The translations under genes were made by a program, and so were the position numbers. 64,000 nucleotides of DNA, from assembly GCA_039640505.1 (NCBI GenBank), contig CP046865.1, positions 2,223,501-2,287,500 on the forward strand, in the 5' to 3' direction. The notes beneath the pieces are model-generated. The model worked only from the letters and a program-made list of their open reading frames with translations, had not been told where the DNA came from and did not search any database. Below, in pieces: positions 35,033 through 44,030 of the stretch. The stretch comes from Rhodobacteraceae bacterium Araon29 (GTDB lineage Bacteria; Pseudomonadota; Alphaproteobacteria; Rhodobacterales; Rhodobacteraceae). Within the stretch, counting starts at the first letter, position 1. Each line of letters opens with the position of its first letter.

Positions 35033-35464
35033 ATGACGGCTAGCCCATTACCACTAGACAAGTATTTTTCGTATGCGGTGGCTTCAACACATCGAAAATT
35101 GCACGTGAACTTGAACAAACAGCTTAACTCTTTTGGAATTCAAGTTGAGACTTGGCGGGTATTGGAAACTTTGGATCAAACCGACAGCCTAACCATGAGC
35201 GATCTGGCCAAAGTAGTACTAATGAACCCGCCAGCGCTGACAAAAATGGTTGATCGAATGGTAGCAGACGGGCTTGTTCAGCGCCAAATCAGCCGTGAAG
35301 ATCAAAGGCAGGTTACATTGGTTCTTACCAATATGGGCTTAGATCTTGTTCAAAACGTCCGCCAACCAGCCATTCACCAAAATGCTACAGTAATGGAACA
35401 ATTAGGCCCCGAAAAGGCAGCGTTGATCCACGAAGCCTTGGAAAGCTTGAATAAGCTTCTTTGA
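35033..35464 (+). CDS. MarR family transcriptional regulator
   Basis: A winged-helix protein of 143 residues with LTMSDLAKVVLMNPPALTKMVDRM as the helix-turn-helix and a DQRQVTLVLTNMG wing. The ATG starting MTASPLP is preferred to a TTG seven codons earlier. Its divergent position makes it the likely local repressor of the amide transport operon, probably released by a small ligand. Confidence 0.83.
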   Translation: MTASPLPLDKYFSYAVASTHRKLHVNLNKQLNSFGIQVETWRVLETLDQTDSLTMSDLAKVVLMNPPALTKMVDRMVADGLVQRQISREDQRQVTLVLTNMGLDLVQNVRQPAIHQNATVMEQLGPEKAALIHEALESLNKLL

Positions 35465-35529
35465 CATTTGCCCTTCTTCCCTAGAACAAAATCATGGATT
35501 TTGTAAACGTCTCTTTAGGAGGAAGGCGA

Positions 35530-35604
35530 ATGGCACAAATGAGACACAGTGAAGAAGACATATTGCGTTTGCATCATGAGATTGAGGTTCATCTTGAACC
35601 GTAG
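35530..35604 (+). pseudogene. 5' fragment of an IS3-family OrfA transposase gene
   Basis: A GGAGG-preceded ATG opens a 24-codon frame with the RHSEEDILRL-EIEVHL start typical of one IS3 subgroup, then a stop. The remaining OrfA and all OrfB are absent here. The same subgroup pairs with OrfB sequences like the remnant at 21985-22345. Confidence 0.6.
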
Positions 35605-36090
35605 TGCAATGGCGCGGTATCCAGCCGATGAGGCAATTCTAACGCCCTACCAATGAAGTCTGTTTAGGCATATGGGAAAACTATTTTTGGGGAAATTCTC
35701 TGGGGAATTTTTGGATTTTTAGTCGGTTAAAAAAAATAACCCGAGCCATAAGAGATTAACTGGGTCAGGACAGCGCGATCAAATCAAAGTTCAGCATAGG
35801 GAAATAACGGAGTGAAAGCACAGCCCTAAAGGGGAAATAAAGAAATGTCGCGCATCTGCAAATAATGTCAGTCGCAATTTGTCATGGAAACAATGCTTTA
35901 GATTACTAAACACTCTCTTTTAAATTAGCAGCTAATCCTAGCTTCCGAGGGGGCTGATATCCCCCAAACTTAAAAAATTGGTTAGTCATATCCATTTTAT
36001 TGAAGCGCTCACCACTCGCAGTTTTAAGAGTAAATTACGCAATTATCCCGTATTCTTAAAACTGAATTCCGCTAATCCGTTGATTTTATA

Positions 36091-36103
36091 GCGCACCCGA
36101 GAG
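36091..36103. repeat. 13-bp tRNA-3'-end-like repeat, left copy
   Basis: GCGCACCCGAGAG occurs here and at 61935-61947 in the same orientation. The complement resembles the T-stem/acceptor end of a tRNA. A 13-mer match can arise by chance in a window this size, so an att role is only suggested. Confidence 0.3.
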
Positions 36104-36403
36104 ATGGTTTACATGCTAATTATAGCACGATACACAAACTTCTATAAGCAATATTAATAGCTTACGTATGCGTGGTTCATAATCAACTACTGCCTCGGTG
36201 ATACCTTAAAATATACCACAGCTTATACAGTCACGGCCCATGCATAACTTGGTCAAATCCTTTTTGCTACTAGTATGGGGTAAGCGATGGGTGATGGTGA
36301 CACATATCAGTCTTGTAAACACCTACATGCTATTTCAGATGACAATACCAAGTATGCATATTCATTATATAGAAAATAACTACACACTCCTGATAAAATA
36401 TTT

Positions 36404-36862
36404 TCAAAATTGACAATAATCTGCAGGTGATGTTGGAAAATATCTAGTTGTCAGATCATACATTTCAGGGTGTTCATTTTTGATCATTTGGAGGCTGGAG
36501 TAAGAAGATTTATAATCAACACCACCATCCATCATGTATCCTTCCACCGCAACGGCCCAAACTTCACCCGCTGGAAAATAACGTGAAACAATTTGCCTTT
36601 CATATGCCTGATCAACTAGATCAGGAAGTGTTTGATAAAATTGGTGGTCACTTGTACTTTCAAAGATAATCTGCTGCAGCAAATGCGCCATTTCTTGGTA
36701 TAAAGGGTTTCCTCCAATATTTTTATTTCCAGGGTAACAAAGCCATATCGAATTCACTGGCATAGTAGCATCTGTTTCACTCATTGCAAAACCACTCTCA
36801 TCGCAATACGTGGAAAACTCTGGCACTTCGCAAGAATTATTTTTAAACAATGCAGTACACAT
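36404..36862 (-). CDS. Hypothetical protein, possible degenerate zinc-metallopeptidase-like fragment
   Basis: A 152-residue protein of unknown family. A QEMAHLLQQ stretch near residue 57 looks like HExxH with the first His changed to Gln, and the later GEVWAVAVEGYM plus HPEMYDLTTRYFP tail resembles the C-terminal part of some secreted metallopeptidase-like domains. There is no signal peptide, so the N-terminus may have been lost. Flanks are AT-rich non-coding DNA. The assignment is tentative. Confidence 0.45.
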   Translation of the reverse strand: MCTALFKNNSCEVPEFSTYCDESGFAMSETDATMPVNSIWLCYPGNKNIGGNPLYQEMAHLLQQIIFESTSDHQFYQTLPDLVDQAYERQIVSRYFPAGEVWAVAVEGYMMDGGVDYKSSYSSLQMIKNEHPEMYDLTTRYFPTSPADYCQF

Positions 36863-37085
36863 TTTGTTTATTTTTATTATAGAGAAAATATAATTATTTC
36901 TCTTCTATAACCTTGGATAACTATATGTCATTGGGTTGATTATGTATAAGGCAGACACCATGCCTTAACAGTGGGTGTTAACATGAAAGTAAATTCCGTA
37001 ACGAATGACTCCACAAACAAATATATTTTTGATTAATTAATGTCATACGTCCTTTGACTGAAATGAAAAATATTTGAAAGTAAAC

Positions 37086-38945
37086 ATGACCAAGGAAAAG
37101 ATTGAACGAAAGATTGCGGTTATTTTTGCCACCGATGTTGTTGGTTACAGCAAGCATATGGAAGCCAACGAGAGTGAAACCATTCACAATCTGCGTGCAT
37201 GTGAAGCTATCTTGGAAGGGCTTTTTGAAAAGCACAATGGACGTTTGTTTAATACTGGAGGTGACTCATTTCTTGCAGAGTTCCCAAGCGCAGTTTCAGC
37301 CGTCGAATGTGCAGTAGAATTTCAAACCCTCGTCAAAGAAAGAAATTCGTTAGAAGAGACCTCAGTAAAGCTAGAGTTCCGTATAGGAATTAACTCTGGT
37401 GATGTGGTTAAAGAAAAAGATAATTTGTTGGGAGATGGGGTTAATATTGCAGCAAGGCTTGAGGCTTTAGCCCAAACGGGCGGCATTACGATCGCAAAGG
37501 TCATTCACGACTTCGTCAAAGGCAAAACGGTATACAAATTTCACGACCTAGGCGTTCAAAAAGTAAAGCAGAACGAATTCCATGCATTTGATTTACTTCT
37601 AGAGCCATCGCAAAAAAGAAAAATAAATGGAACAACGTCAAAATTTTTCATGGTTACAGCTGTAGTTTCTGTTATTGCCTTGGGCTTAGTAATATTTTGG
37701 GGACTATTTCATCCAATCCTAAAAGACCAAGCTTCTTCTGATGTTCAATTAGCAGCCGTTAACTCATCCTCACCCGTTATGCTGGTCTATCCTTTTGAAA
37801 ACTTGTCGTCTTCAGAAGCAGGCGCGAATTTAAGTACTGCAATAACGGAAAGTATGATCTCAAGCCTGTCCCGTTATACGGGTATTAGTGTACTTTCTAG
37901 TAGTACGAGTTTGGATGCCAGATCAAAGCAACTTTCTGATGCACTTATTAAAAAGTTTTATAATGCAAACTTTGTTGTGAGGGGTTCAATTCAAACTTTT
38001 TCCAATCAATCCAGAATACAAATGCAGCTTGCTGACTTGTCTTTGAATAAAGTCGTCTGGACAGATAAAGTTGACTTTGCTGCGGAAGATATTTTTGAAG
38101 TTCAGGACAAAATAGGGGATAAAATCCTTGCACATTTGCAGATTGAGGCAGTCGCAGGATCCGAAGCAAAAAGTTGGGCCTCTAAATACGGTACGGCCGA
38201 AAGACTGACGCTTTTTTTAAATTCACGAGAAGAGTGGTTTAAATTCACAGCGGATGCATATGAAAATCACACCAATATAATTAAGAAACTTGAGGAACAG
38301 TTAGGGAGCAGTTCTCCTGTCTTGTACAATATAAAAGGATGGAACCTCGTCCTTAAAATCACAGTTGGAAAATCGACTAACTTAGCTCAAGACACGGCTG
38401 AATTGATCAGACTTGCAAATTTGGATATCGCAGAAAATAACGATGTGACATCCTATAATTTACGCGCCCTTGTCGAATTCAGAGTTGGTTCTAAAGACTG
38501 TGAGACTTCAAAACAGTATGCTAAAAAGGCGGCGGAGTTAGGGGCTACAGCAGATACATACATAGTGAGTGGCTCTATCTGGGTGGAATGCGGTGATCTA
38601 AAAGAAGGAACACGCTTTTTTGAAAAAGCCTTGCGGCTGCAGCCTAACGATAGTGGTTGGAACTTAACAAAACGACTAATCCCAATGTATTATTTACAGG
38701 ATGACCACAAGAAAATCATCTCACTGGTCGAGCCGCACCTTGATGCGGTTGATATTGCTCCCGAAATGCTCGCCTTTTATGCGTTTGCAAAACTTCAAGA
38801 TGGAGACAAGGCGCTAGCGTTAAAAATGCTCGATAGAGCCAAACAGCTAGGTATTTCAAAAGACTCTTTGCAAAGAGTAATCAGAGATCAGAGTAAAACT
38901 GAAGAATTTATCATAAAGTTATCAGAATTGGGGAATATTGAATAA
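37086..38945 (+). CDS. Class III adenylate/guanylate cyclase with transmembrane helix and TPR-like C-terminus
   Basis: Residues 8-175 form a class III cyclase domain: metal-binding Asp16 in FATDVVGYS, Asp60 in NTGGDSFLAEF, and the transition-state Asn120/Arg124 in LGDGVNIAARLEAL. One helix at about 187-208 anchors it, with a TolB/FlgO-like region around 225-350 (VMLVYPFENLSS) and TPR-like repeats from about 360. This cytoplasmic-cyclase, periplasmic-TPR layout is common in alphaproteobacteria. The ATG beginning MTKEK is preferred to a TTG four codons earlier. Catalytic residues look intact. Confidence 0.87.
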   Translation: MTKEKIERKIAVIFATDVVGYSKHMEANESETIHNLRACEAILEGLFEKHNGRLFNTGGDSFLAEFPSAVSAVECAVEFQTLVKERNSLEETSVKLEFRIGINSGDVVKEKDNLLGDGVNIAARLEALAQTGGITIAKVIHDFVKGKTVYKFHDLGVQKVKQNEFHAFDLLLEPSQKRKINGTTSKFFMVTAVVSVIALGLVIFWGLFHPILKDQASSDVQLAAVNSSSPVMLVYPFENLSSSEAGANLSTAITESMISSLSRYTGISVLSSSTSLDARSKQLSDALIKKFYNANFVVRGSIQTFSNQSRIQMQLADLSLNKVVWTDKVDFAAEDIFEVQDKIGDKILAHLQIEAVAGSEAKSWASKYGTAERLTLFLNSREEWFKFTADAYENHTNIIKKLEEQLGSSSPVLYNIKGWNLVLKITVGKSTNLAQDTAELIRLANLDIAENNDVTSYNLRALVEFRVGSKDCETSKQYAKKAAELGATADTYIVSGSIWVECGDLKEGTRFFEKALRLQPNDSGWNLTKRLIPMYYLQDDHKKIISLVEPHLDAVDIAPEMLAFYAFAKLQDGDKALALKMLDRAKQLGISKDSLQRVIRDQSKTEEFIIKLSELGNIE

Positions 38946-39295
38946 CTGGATGCTTAACCATTTTTCAAAGCCTATCAATCGTACCCACTGTTCCTAAAAC
39001 TAAAAACATAGGATAACCGACAGCCGAGCGGCGTGATATCTCGAGAATATGTGCAAACAAACCTCGATCAGAGCCACTAGAGCAATATATCTTCAGGCAC
39101 TGGAGGTTAAGGTAACTGAAAACCTTTGCAAAAATGGCCAGAATTTTCCGCCGCTTTTGATTCCTACTTTGTCTGGACTTCGAAATCTGAAATCTTAAGC
39201 TTTTTATCATGCCGATGACTGAATGAACAAAGTTATGGCTAGACAACATGCATTTTATTTTTTTATAGATAATGATCTGTGTTTGAGGCCATCAA
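38946..39295. promoter_or_regulatory. Spacer upstream of the carotenoid operon
   Basis: About 350 bp with no convincing gene. The last 60 bp are AT-rich (TTTTATAGATAATGATC) and probably hold the crt promoter; GAGG lies at good distance before the crtE ATG. No identifiable light- or redox-regulator site was seen. Confidence 0.4.
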
Positions 39296-40315
39296 ATGAC
39301 TGAAAATGCTCAAAGAATACTACAACAGGCATTTGGCGATGCAGTGTTTGCGTGTCCTCTTCCGGAGTTCTCTCAGGCAATAACTGACTTTATTGCTAAC
39401 AGATTGCCGCCTGCGAGCCACCCTCTAGGGGCCGCAGCGAGACATCATTTCATGGTGCCTGGGAAACAAATCCGCGCTAGAATGGCGCTCGCAGCTTCAG
39501 ATAGTTTTGATGTATCGCGTATCGCGGCTCTGCAATGGGCAGCCGCAGTTGAGGTTCTTCACAACGCCTCTCTTGTTCATGATGATATTTGCGACGGCGA
39601 TACAGTGCGCCGAGGCCATGAGTCTGTGTGGTCGCGCTTTGGGCGTGATATGGCACTTGCTCTTGGCGACTGGTTAATCGCTTTGTCTTTTGAACTGGCT
39701 GCCGAGGCTGCTCACACAGGAAGGACCCCGCTTTTAATATCGATCTTATCGCGTAGCATGTCAGAAACAACCTCTGGACAGGCTCTCGAATTTGGGACAG
39801 CATCCTATCCTGATTGGTCAGCCTATATGAATATTTCAACCGGTAAGACAGCGCCGCTTCTAATTGCCCCAGCTGAAGGTATCGCCCATCTGGCAGGACG
39901 CCAAGATGTGTTGCAACCGCTTGTAAGCTTTTTTACCGCAGCTGGTGCCTGCTATCAGATTGCCAATGACATGCTAAACATAGCGGGAACAGATGGCGCA
40001 AACAGTCCAGCATCGGATTTGATAAGACGCACACCAAATGCTGTCATTGTGATGTTCCGCACAACATTGAAAAGAAACAAAGCTGCGGAGTTTGATAAAT
40101 GGCTTGCCTCATCTGATACCAGTGGGGCCGCAACATGGCAGAAAAGACTAGCCCGATCTCTCGCAATGCAGATGACAGCATCTTCGCTTTTGAAAATGAT
40201 GGAGCAGGCCGAAGCGTCCTCTGCCCAGTTTCCACATGACTGTCGGGATGTTATCGCCCCGATACAGTCTCAGCTTCATACTGTTTGCCATAAACTTGTT
40301 TCAGACTACCTCTAG
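39296..40315 (+). CDS. crtE: Geranylgeranyl diphosphate synthase
   Basis: Trans-prenyltransferase of 339 residues with GKQIRARM (IPP binding) and the first Asp-rich motif HDDICDGD (Asp96, 97, 100). The second Asp-rich motif is altered to NDMLN (224-228) instead of DDxxD, though a downstream SDLIRRTPN keeps the spacing of the family. It would make C20 GGPP from FPP/IPP for carotenoids. First gene of the five-gene crt-blh operon. Activity with the changed second motif is uncertain. Confidence 0.85.
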   Translation: MTENAQRILQQAFGDAVFACPLPEFSQAITDFIANRLPPASHPLGAAARHHFMVPGKQIRARMALAASDSFDVSRIAALQWAAAVEVLHNASLVHDDICDGDTVRRGHESVWSRFGRDMALALGDWLIALSFELAAEAAHTGRTPLLISILSRSMSETTSGQALEFGTASYPDWSAYMNISTGKTAPLLIAPAEGIAHLAGRQDVLQPLVSFFTAAGACYQIANDMLNIAGTDGANSPASDLIRRTPNAVIVMFRTTLKRNKAAEFDKWLASSDTSGAATWQKRLARSLAMQMTASSLLKMMEQAEASSAQFPHDCRDVIAPIQSQLHTVCHKLVSDYL

Positions 40316-40382
40316 GCAAATCAATTTGATGTTAGGGAAACACCCATAGCCTGGATAAGGCCTCAACAAAGGGTATGGCGGA

Positions 40383-41918
40383 ATGTATGACATGTCTTCA
40401 ACGGCTTCCTCGACAAAGCGAGCAGATACTTCTCCATCCCATACACTTGTCATAGGTGGAGGCTTTGGTGGCATTGCCTCGGCTCTTAGAATGCGCGCAC
40501 GCGGTCATCAAGTAACGCTTGTGGAACGGCTTGATGCTCTTGGTGGGCGGGCTCAGGTGTTTGAACGGGGTGGCTTCCGCCATGATGCTGGTCCAACTGT
40601 GATTACAGCGCCCTTCCTGTTTGACGAGCTTTTCGCTCTATTTGGTGAACAGCGAGAAGACCATCTCGATTTCGTGCCGCTTGATCCGTGGTACAGGTTT
40701 CATTTTCACAATGGCGAGAAGTTTGACTACCGTCCTTCGCTTGAGGACACGCATAATGAACTGGCTCGCTTTAACCCTGATGATACCAAGAACTATGATG
40801 CGCTGGTTGAGACATCGCGCAAAATTTTCGATATCGGATTTACCCAGCTTGCCGACAAGCCCTTTACCCGCTTCGGGGCCATGCTTAAACAGATACCACA
40901 TCTACTACGCCTCCGAAGCTATCTCACGGTATCGCAACTCGTAAATCAGCATATTAGACATCCTCTTCTTCGGCAGGCCTTGTCTATCCATCCGCTTCTC
41001 GTCGGTGGCAATCCGTTCGACACAACTTCCATTTATGCACTTATTCATTATCTGGAGCGCAAGTGGGGCGTGTTTTTTTGCATGGGCGGCACCGGAAAAT
41101 TGGTGGCAGAACTTCATCGGCTGCTCGAGCGACGTGGTGTAACTATTCTTCTCAATACCGATGTTGATGAAATTCAGGTTGAGGGGCGCAGGGTCAAAGC
41201 CGCAATCACAGCTGATGGCCGTCGTCTAAGCGCCGATCGTATTGTTTTTAATGGTGATCCATCAACATTATACAACCAGATGATGCCGACGCATAGCCGG
41301 CGCTGGAAAAAAGCACTACCAGAATCTGTGACGAAATATTCCATGGGGCTGTTTGTCCTCTTTTTCGGGACCAAGCGAACCTATGAAAATGTGGCTCATC
41401 ACACAATCTGGATGGGGAAACGCTATCAGGAATTACTGGATGATATCTTTAACAAGAAGATATTAGCGGATGATTTTTCGTTATACGTGCATCGCCCAAC
41501 AGCGACGGACAAGAGTTTCGCGCCAGAGGGATGTGATAGCTTTTATGTATTGTGTCCTGTGCCAAACTTACAAGGGAACGTTAATTGGGACGTAGAAGGC
41601 CCTGACCTGCAGCGCAGGATTATTACGGCACTGGAAAAAACTATAATGCCAGGACTTAATGACGCTCTTTCAGATGATTTTTATATGACACCTGAAGATT
41701 TCAAAAAGGACTACCGTTCGATGCATGGGGCGGGGTTTTCCATTTCTCCAACCTTTACCCAATCAGCATGGTTCCGTTATCATAACCGCGATCCTCATCT
41801 TGATAATCTTTATTTTGCCGCAGCAGGAGCGCATCCGGGCGCTGGCATGCCAGGTGTTTTGTGTTCTGCAAAAGTTGTTGAAAAACTTGTCGACACGGAA
41901 ACAATCATGCAAACTTAA
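40383..41918 (+). CDS. crtI: Phytoene desaturase
   Basis: The FAD-binding VIGGGFGGIASALRMRARGH motif is preceded by a polar N-terminal extension. LGGRAQVFERGGFRHDAGPTV and a C-terminal YFAAAGAHPGAGMPGVLCSAK match bacterial CrtI. Length 511 is normal. It converts phytoene to lycopene by four desaturations at the membrane. It lies 67 bp from crtE and 34 bp from crtB. Confidence 0.95.
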   Translation: MYDMSSTASSTKRADTSPSHTLVIGGGFGGIASALRMRARGHQVTLVERLDALGGRAQVFERGGFRHDAGPTVITAPFLFDELFALFGEQREDHLDFVPLDPWYRFHFHNGEKFDYRPSLEDTHNELARFNPDDTKNYDALVETSRKIFDIGFTQLADKPFTRFGAMLKQIPHLLRLRSYLTVSQLVNQHIRHPLLRQALSIHPLLVGGNPFDTTSIYALIHYLERKWGVFFCMGGTGKLVAELHRLLERRGVTILLNTDVDEIQVEGRRVKAAITADGRRLSADRIVFNGDPSTLYNQMMPTHSRRWKKALPESVTKYSMGLFVLFFGTKRTYENVAHHTIWMGKRYQELLDDIFNKKILADDFSLYVHRPTATDKSFAPEGCDSFYVLCPVPNLQGNVNWDVEGPDLQRRIITALEKTIMPGLNDALSDDFYMTPEDFKKDYRSMHGAGFSISPTFTQSAWFRYHNRDPHLDNLYFAAAGAHPGAGMPGVLCSAKVVEKLVDTETIMQT

Positions 41919-41952
41919 TCTAAAGACGATACAAAGGGAACGGGCTTGCAAG

Positions 41953-42894
41953 GTGACAAAAGAGGCATCCTTTAAATTTGGGAATTCTGATTCAGCTGTG
42001 GAGCGTGCTAAGAGCAGTTTATCCCGAAACGGCCGGAGCTTTGCTTGGGCAGCCCGGTTTCTTGGACCGCAAGTTGGGTCAGATGCCGCCATGCTATATA
42101 GCTTTTGCCGGATACTGGATGACCTTGCTGACGGAGATATGGAGTTCGGCCCAGAACGTCTTGAAGCTATCAGAACAGGATTACATAAAAACACCCCCCA
42201 CATTGACCCTTCGCTTGCCGAATTCTGGCCTGTGATGCAACGCTGCGCTGTTCCAGCTGAACCTCTTATCCATCTGCTTGACGGCCTTCTGCTCGATCAA
42301 AAGCCGGTTCGCATTGAAACAGAAATGGCTCTGGTTCGTTATGCGTATCATGTTGCCGGCGCGGTCGGCCTCCTTATGTGCCCTGTGCTCGGATGTGCCT
42401 CTAAGGACGCCGAACCGTTCGCCATCGATATGGGCATAGCAATGCAATTGACCAACATCGCCCGCGATATCCACGAAGATGCTCAGATGGGGCGCCGATA
42501 CCTACCCTCTGACTGGGTCGGCTCATTGGAACCAGAAGATATCCTGCGCGCAGGCTCACGGCCCGCCAGCCAAGACTATAAAGCGGTAGAAGCCGGAACA
42601 GAAAAGCTATTGCTTCTGGCAGACAGATATTATGAGAGCGGCAGAAGGGGTCTATCCTATCTTCCTGTGCGGTCCCATTTATCAATTGGCGTTGCCGGTA
42701 TGGTGTATCGCGCAATTGGCACAAAGTTGCGCAAAAACGGGCTGGATTGGGCTGGACCGCGCACGGTAACCAGTTCATCTGAAAAGCTTATGGCCAGCCT
42801 GAAAATCCTTCCCTCTCTTCTCAAACGGGGAAAAAGAAGTACTGCTGAACATGACCTGCGTCTTCATACCCCACTTTTCGGATATGTCAGATGA
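41953..42894 (+). CDS. crtB: Phytoene synthase
   Basis: Squalene/phytoene synthase family with Asp-rich motifs LDDLADGD and ARDIHEDAQMGRRYLP, which bind the two GGPP molecules. The frame is open far upstream inside crtI, but homology begins near VTKEASFKFGNSDSA, so the GTG at 41953 is chosen; no strong ribosome binding site is visible. It overlaps crtY by 4 bp (ATGA). Confidence 0.93.
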   Translation: MTKEASFKFGNSDSAVERAKSSLSRNGRSFAWAARFLGPQVGSDAAMLYSFCRILDDLADGDMEFGPERLEAIRTGLHKNTPHIDPSLAEFWPVMQRCAVPAEPLIHLLDGLLLDQKPVRIETEMALVRYAYHVAGAVGLLMCPVLGCASKDAEPFAIDMGIAMQLTNIARDIHEDAQMGRRYLPSDWVGSLEPEDILRAGSRPASQDYKAVEAGTEKLLLLADRYYESGRRGLSYLPVRSHLSIGVAGMVYRAIGTKLRKNGLDWAGPRTVTSSSEKLMASLKILPSLLKRGKRSTAEHDLRLHTPLFGYVR

Positions 42895-44030
42895 GAGCTA
42901 CGTCTGTAACCATCATTGGGGCTGGATGTGCAGGCCTATCCCTAGCTGCTGAACTCTCGAAAATTGAGAACAGCAAAGTTAAGCTTCTTGGCAGGCCCTC
43001 TCCTGCGGAAACCACCCCTCATGTCTGGGGTTTCTGGCGGATGGACTGGTTAGAAGAGCCCACACATCAGAGCCGCGCTTCTTGGTCAAAATGGGAATTT
43101 CTGGCTCCTGATAGTGCTGTTGTTCGACAGGAAAGCACGACCCACTCCTATCATGCTCTTCTGAGCACAGATTGGCTTGGCGCTTGCAGGCGCAAAGCCC
43201 AAACCACCCAATTTGAGCAAATTGATGTGGACGGACCTAATTTGCCAGCAGACGAAGACACAGAATTTGTATTTGATAGTCGTCCGCCGGAACTGGATGA
43301 ACCGTTCATGAAACAGCATTTTCTGGGCTGGGAGATTAAGACTAAAACACCAGCTTTTGACCCCAGTGTCGTGCGTTTGATGGATTTCACCACCGACCAG
43401 TCCCGCGGCATTCATTTCATATATCTGCTCCCCTTTGATGCACACACTGCGCTGGTCGAGTCTACCATGTTCTCTTTCACCACCGAACCCAACAGCTGGT
43501 ATGAAGATGCGATAACAGCTTATTTATCTGACCAGCTTGGAGTAACTTCATTCAACGTTCAGCGCACTGAAAAGGGCTGTATTCCAATGGCCTTTCCAGA
43601 TCGTCCACACAGCCGCTATCATGCGATAGGTGGGAATAGTGGTGCGGTTCGCGCATCATCTGGCTATGCCTTTACCTTTATTCAAAAACAGATCAAACAG
43701 ATTGCGCGTGCGATTGCCACCAGGGCAGACACGCAGTCAACCATTGCGGTCAGACGTCCCCATAGGACACTTGATAGAATGATGGATGCTGTTTTTCTGG
43801 ATGTGCTTGCCAGAGCCCCGAAGCGCGCACCTAGCCTATTCATGAAACTAGCACGCGCACTCCGAGGAGACGAGCTTGCTCGTTTTATGTCAGGCACAGC
43901 TGGTTCTGCAATTATTATCAAGATTATTTTTGCTATGCCGAAAGGTCTATTTTTTTACTCGGCCGTTAGATGCTGTGCTAATGCGATCAAATCTTGCCTA
44001 GCGATGCCTTTAAAAGGTCAAATAAAATGA
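42891..44030 (+). CDS. crtY: Lycopene beta-cyclase
   Basis: An N-terminal dinucleotide fold, VTIIGAGCAGLSLAAEL, WGFWRMDW, ALVESTMFS and a C-terminal IGGNSGAVRASSGYAFTFIQ are those of CrtY-type cyclases. The 379 residues are typical. It forms beta-carotene from lycopene and is coupled by 4-bp overlaps to crtB and blh, making retinal the evident end product. Confidence 0.93.
   Translation: MRATSVTIIGAGCAGLSLAAELSKIENSKVKLLGRPSPAETTPHVWGFWRMDWLEEPTHQSRASWSKWEFLAPDSAVVRQESTTHSYHALLSTDWLGACRRKAQTTQFEQIDVDGPNLPADEDTEFVFDSRPPELDEPFMKQHFLGWEIKTKTPAFDPSVVRLMDFTTDQSRGIHFIYLLPFDAHTALVESTMFSFTTEPNSWYEDAITAYLSDQLGVTSFNVQRTEKGCIPMAFPDRPHSRYHAIGGNSGAVRASSGYAFTFIQKQIKQIARAIATRADTQSTIAVRRPHRTLDRMMDAVFLDVLARAPKRAPSLFMKLARALRGDELARFMSGTAGSAIIIKIIFAMPKGLFFYSAVRCCANAIKSCLAMPLKGQIK

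Larger units (their letters stand above)
35465..36403. other. Non-coding decayed region between MarR gene and peptidase-like gene
   Basis: About 940 bp of mostly AT-rich DNA. It contains an IS3 OrfA 5' fragment, a tandem TGGGGAAATT-like motif near 35694-35720, and a 13-bp tRNA-end-like sequence at 36091. No intact gene was found. Confidence 0.5.

Noticed and set aside
35605-35680. Possible tRNA on the minus strand (contains TTGGTAGGGCGTTAGA)
   Set aside because: It resembles a D-arm/anticodon entry, but stems do not pair and no T-loop GTTCGA sequence follows.
38965-39249. 94-codon minus-strand open frame before crtE
   Set aside because: Basic, low-complexity composition, no ribosome binding site and no family resemblance; probably chance.
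41725-41952. Upstream extension of the crtB frame inside crtI
   Set aside because: The extension overlaps the crtI 3' end, has no phytoene-synthase similarity, and CrtB homology starts near the GTG at 41953.
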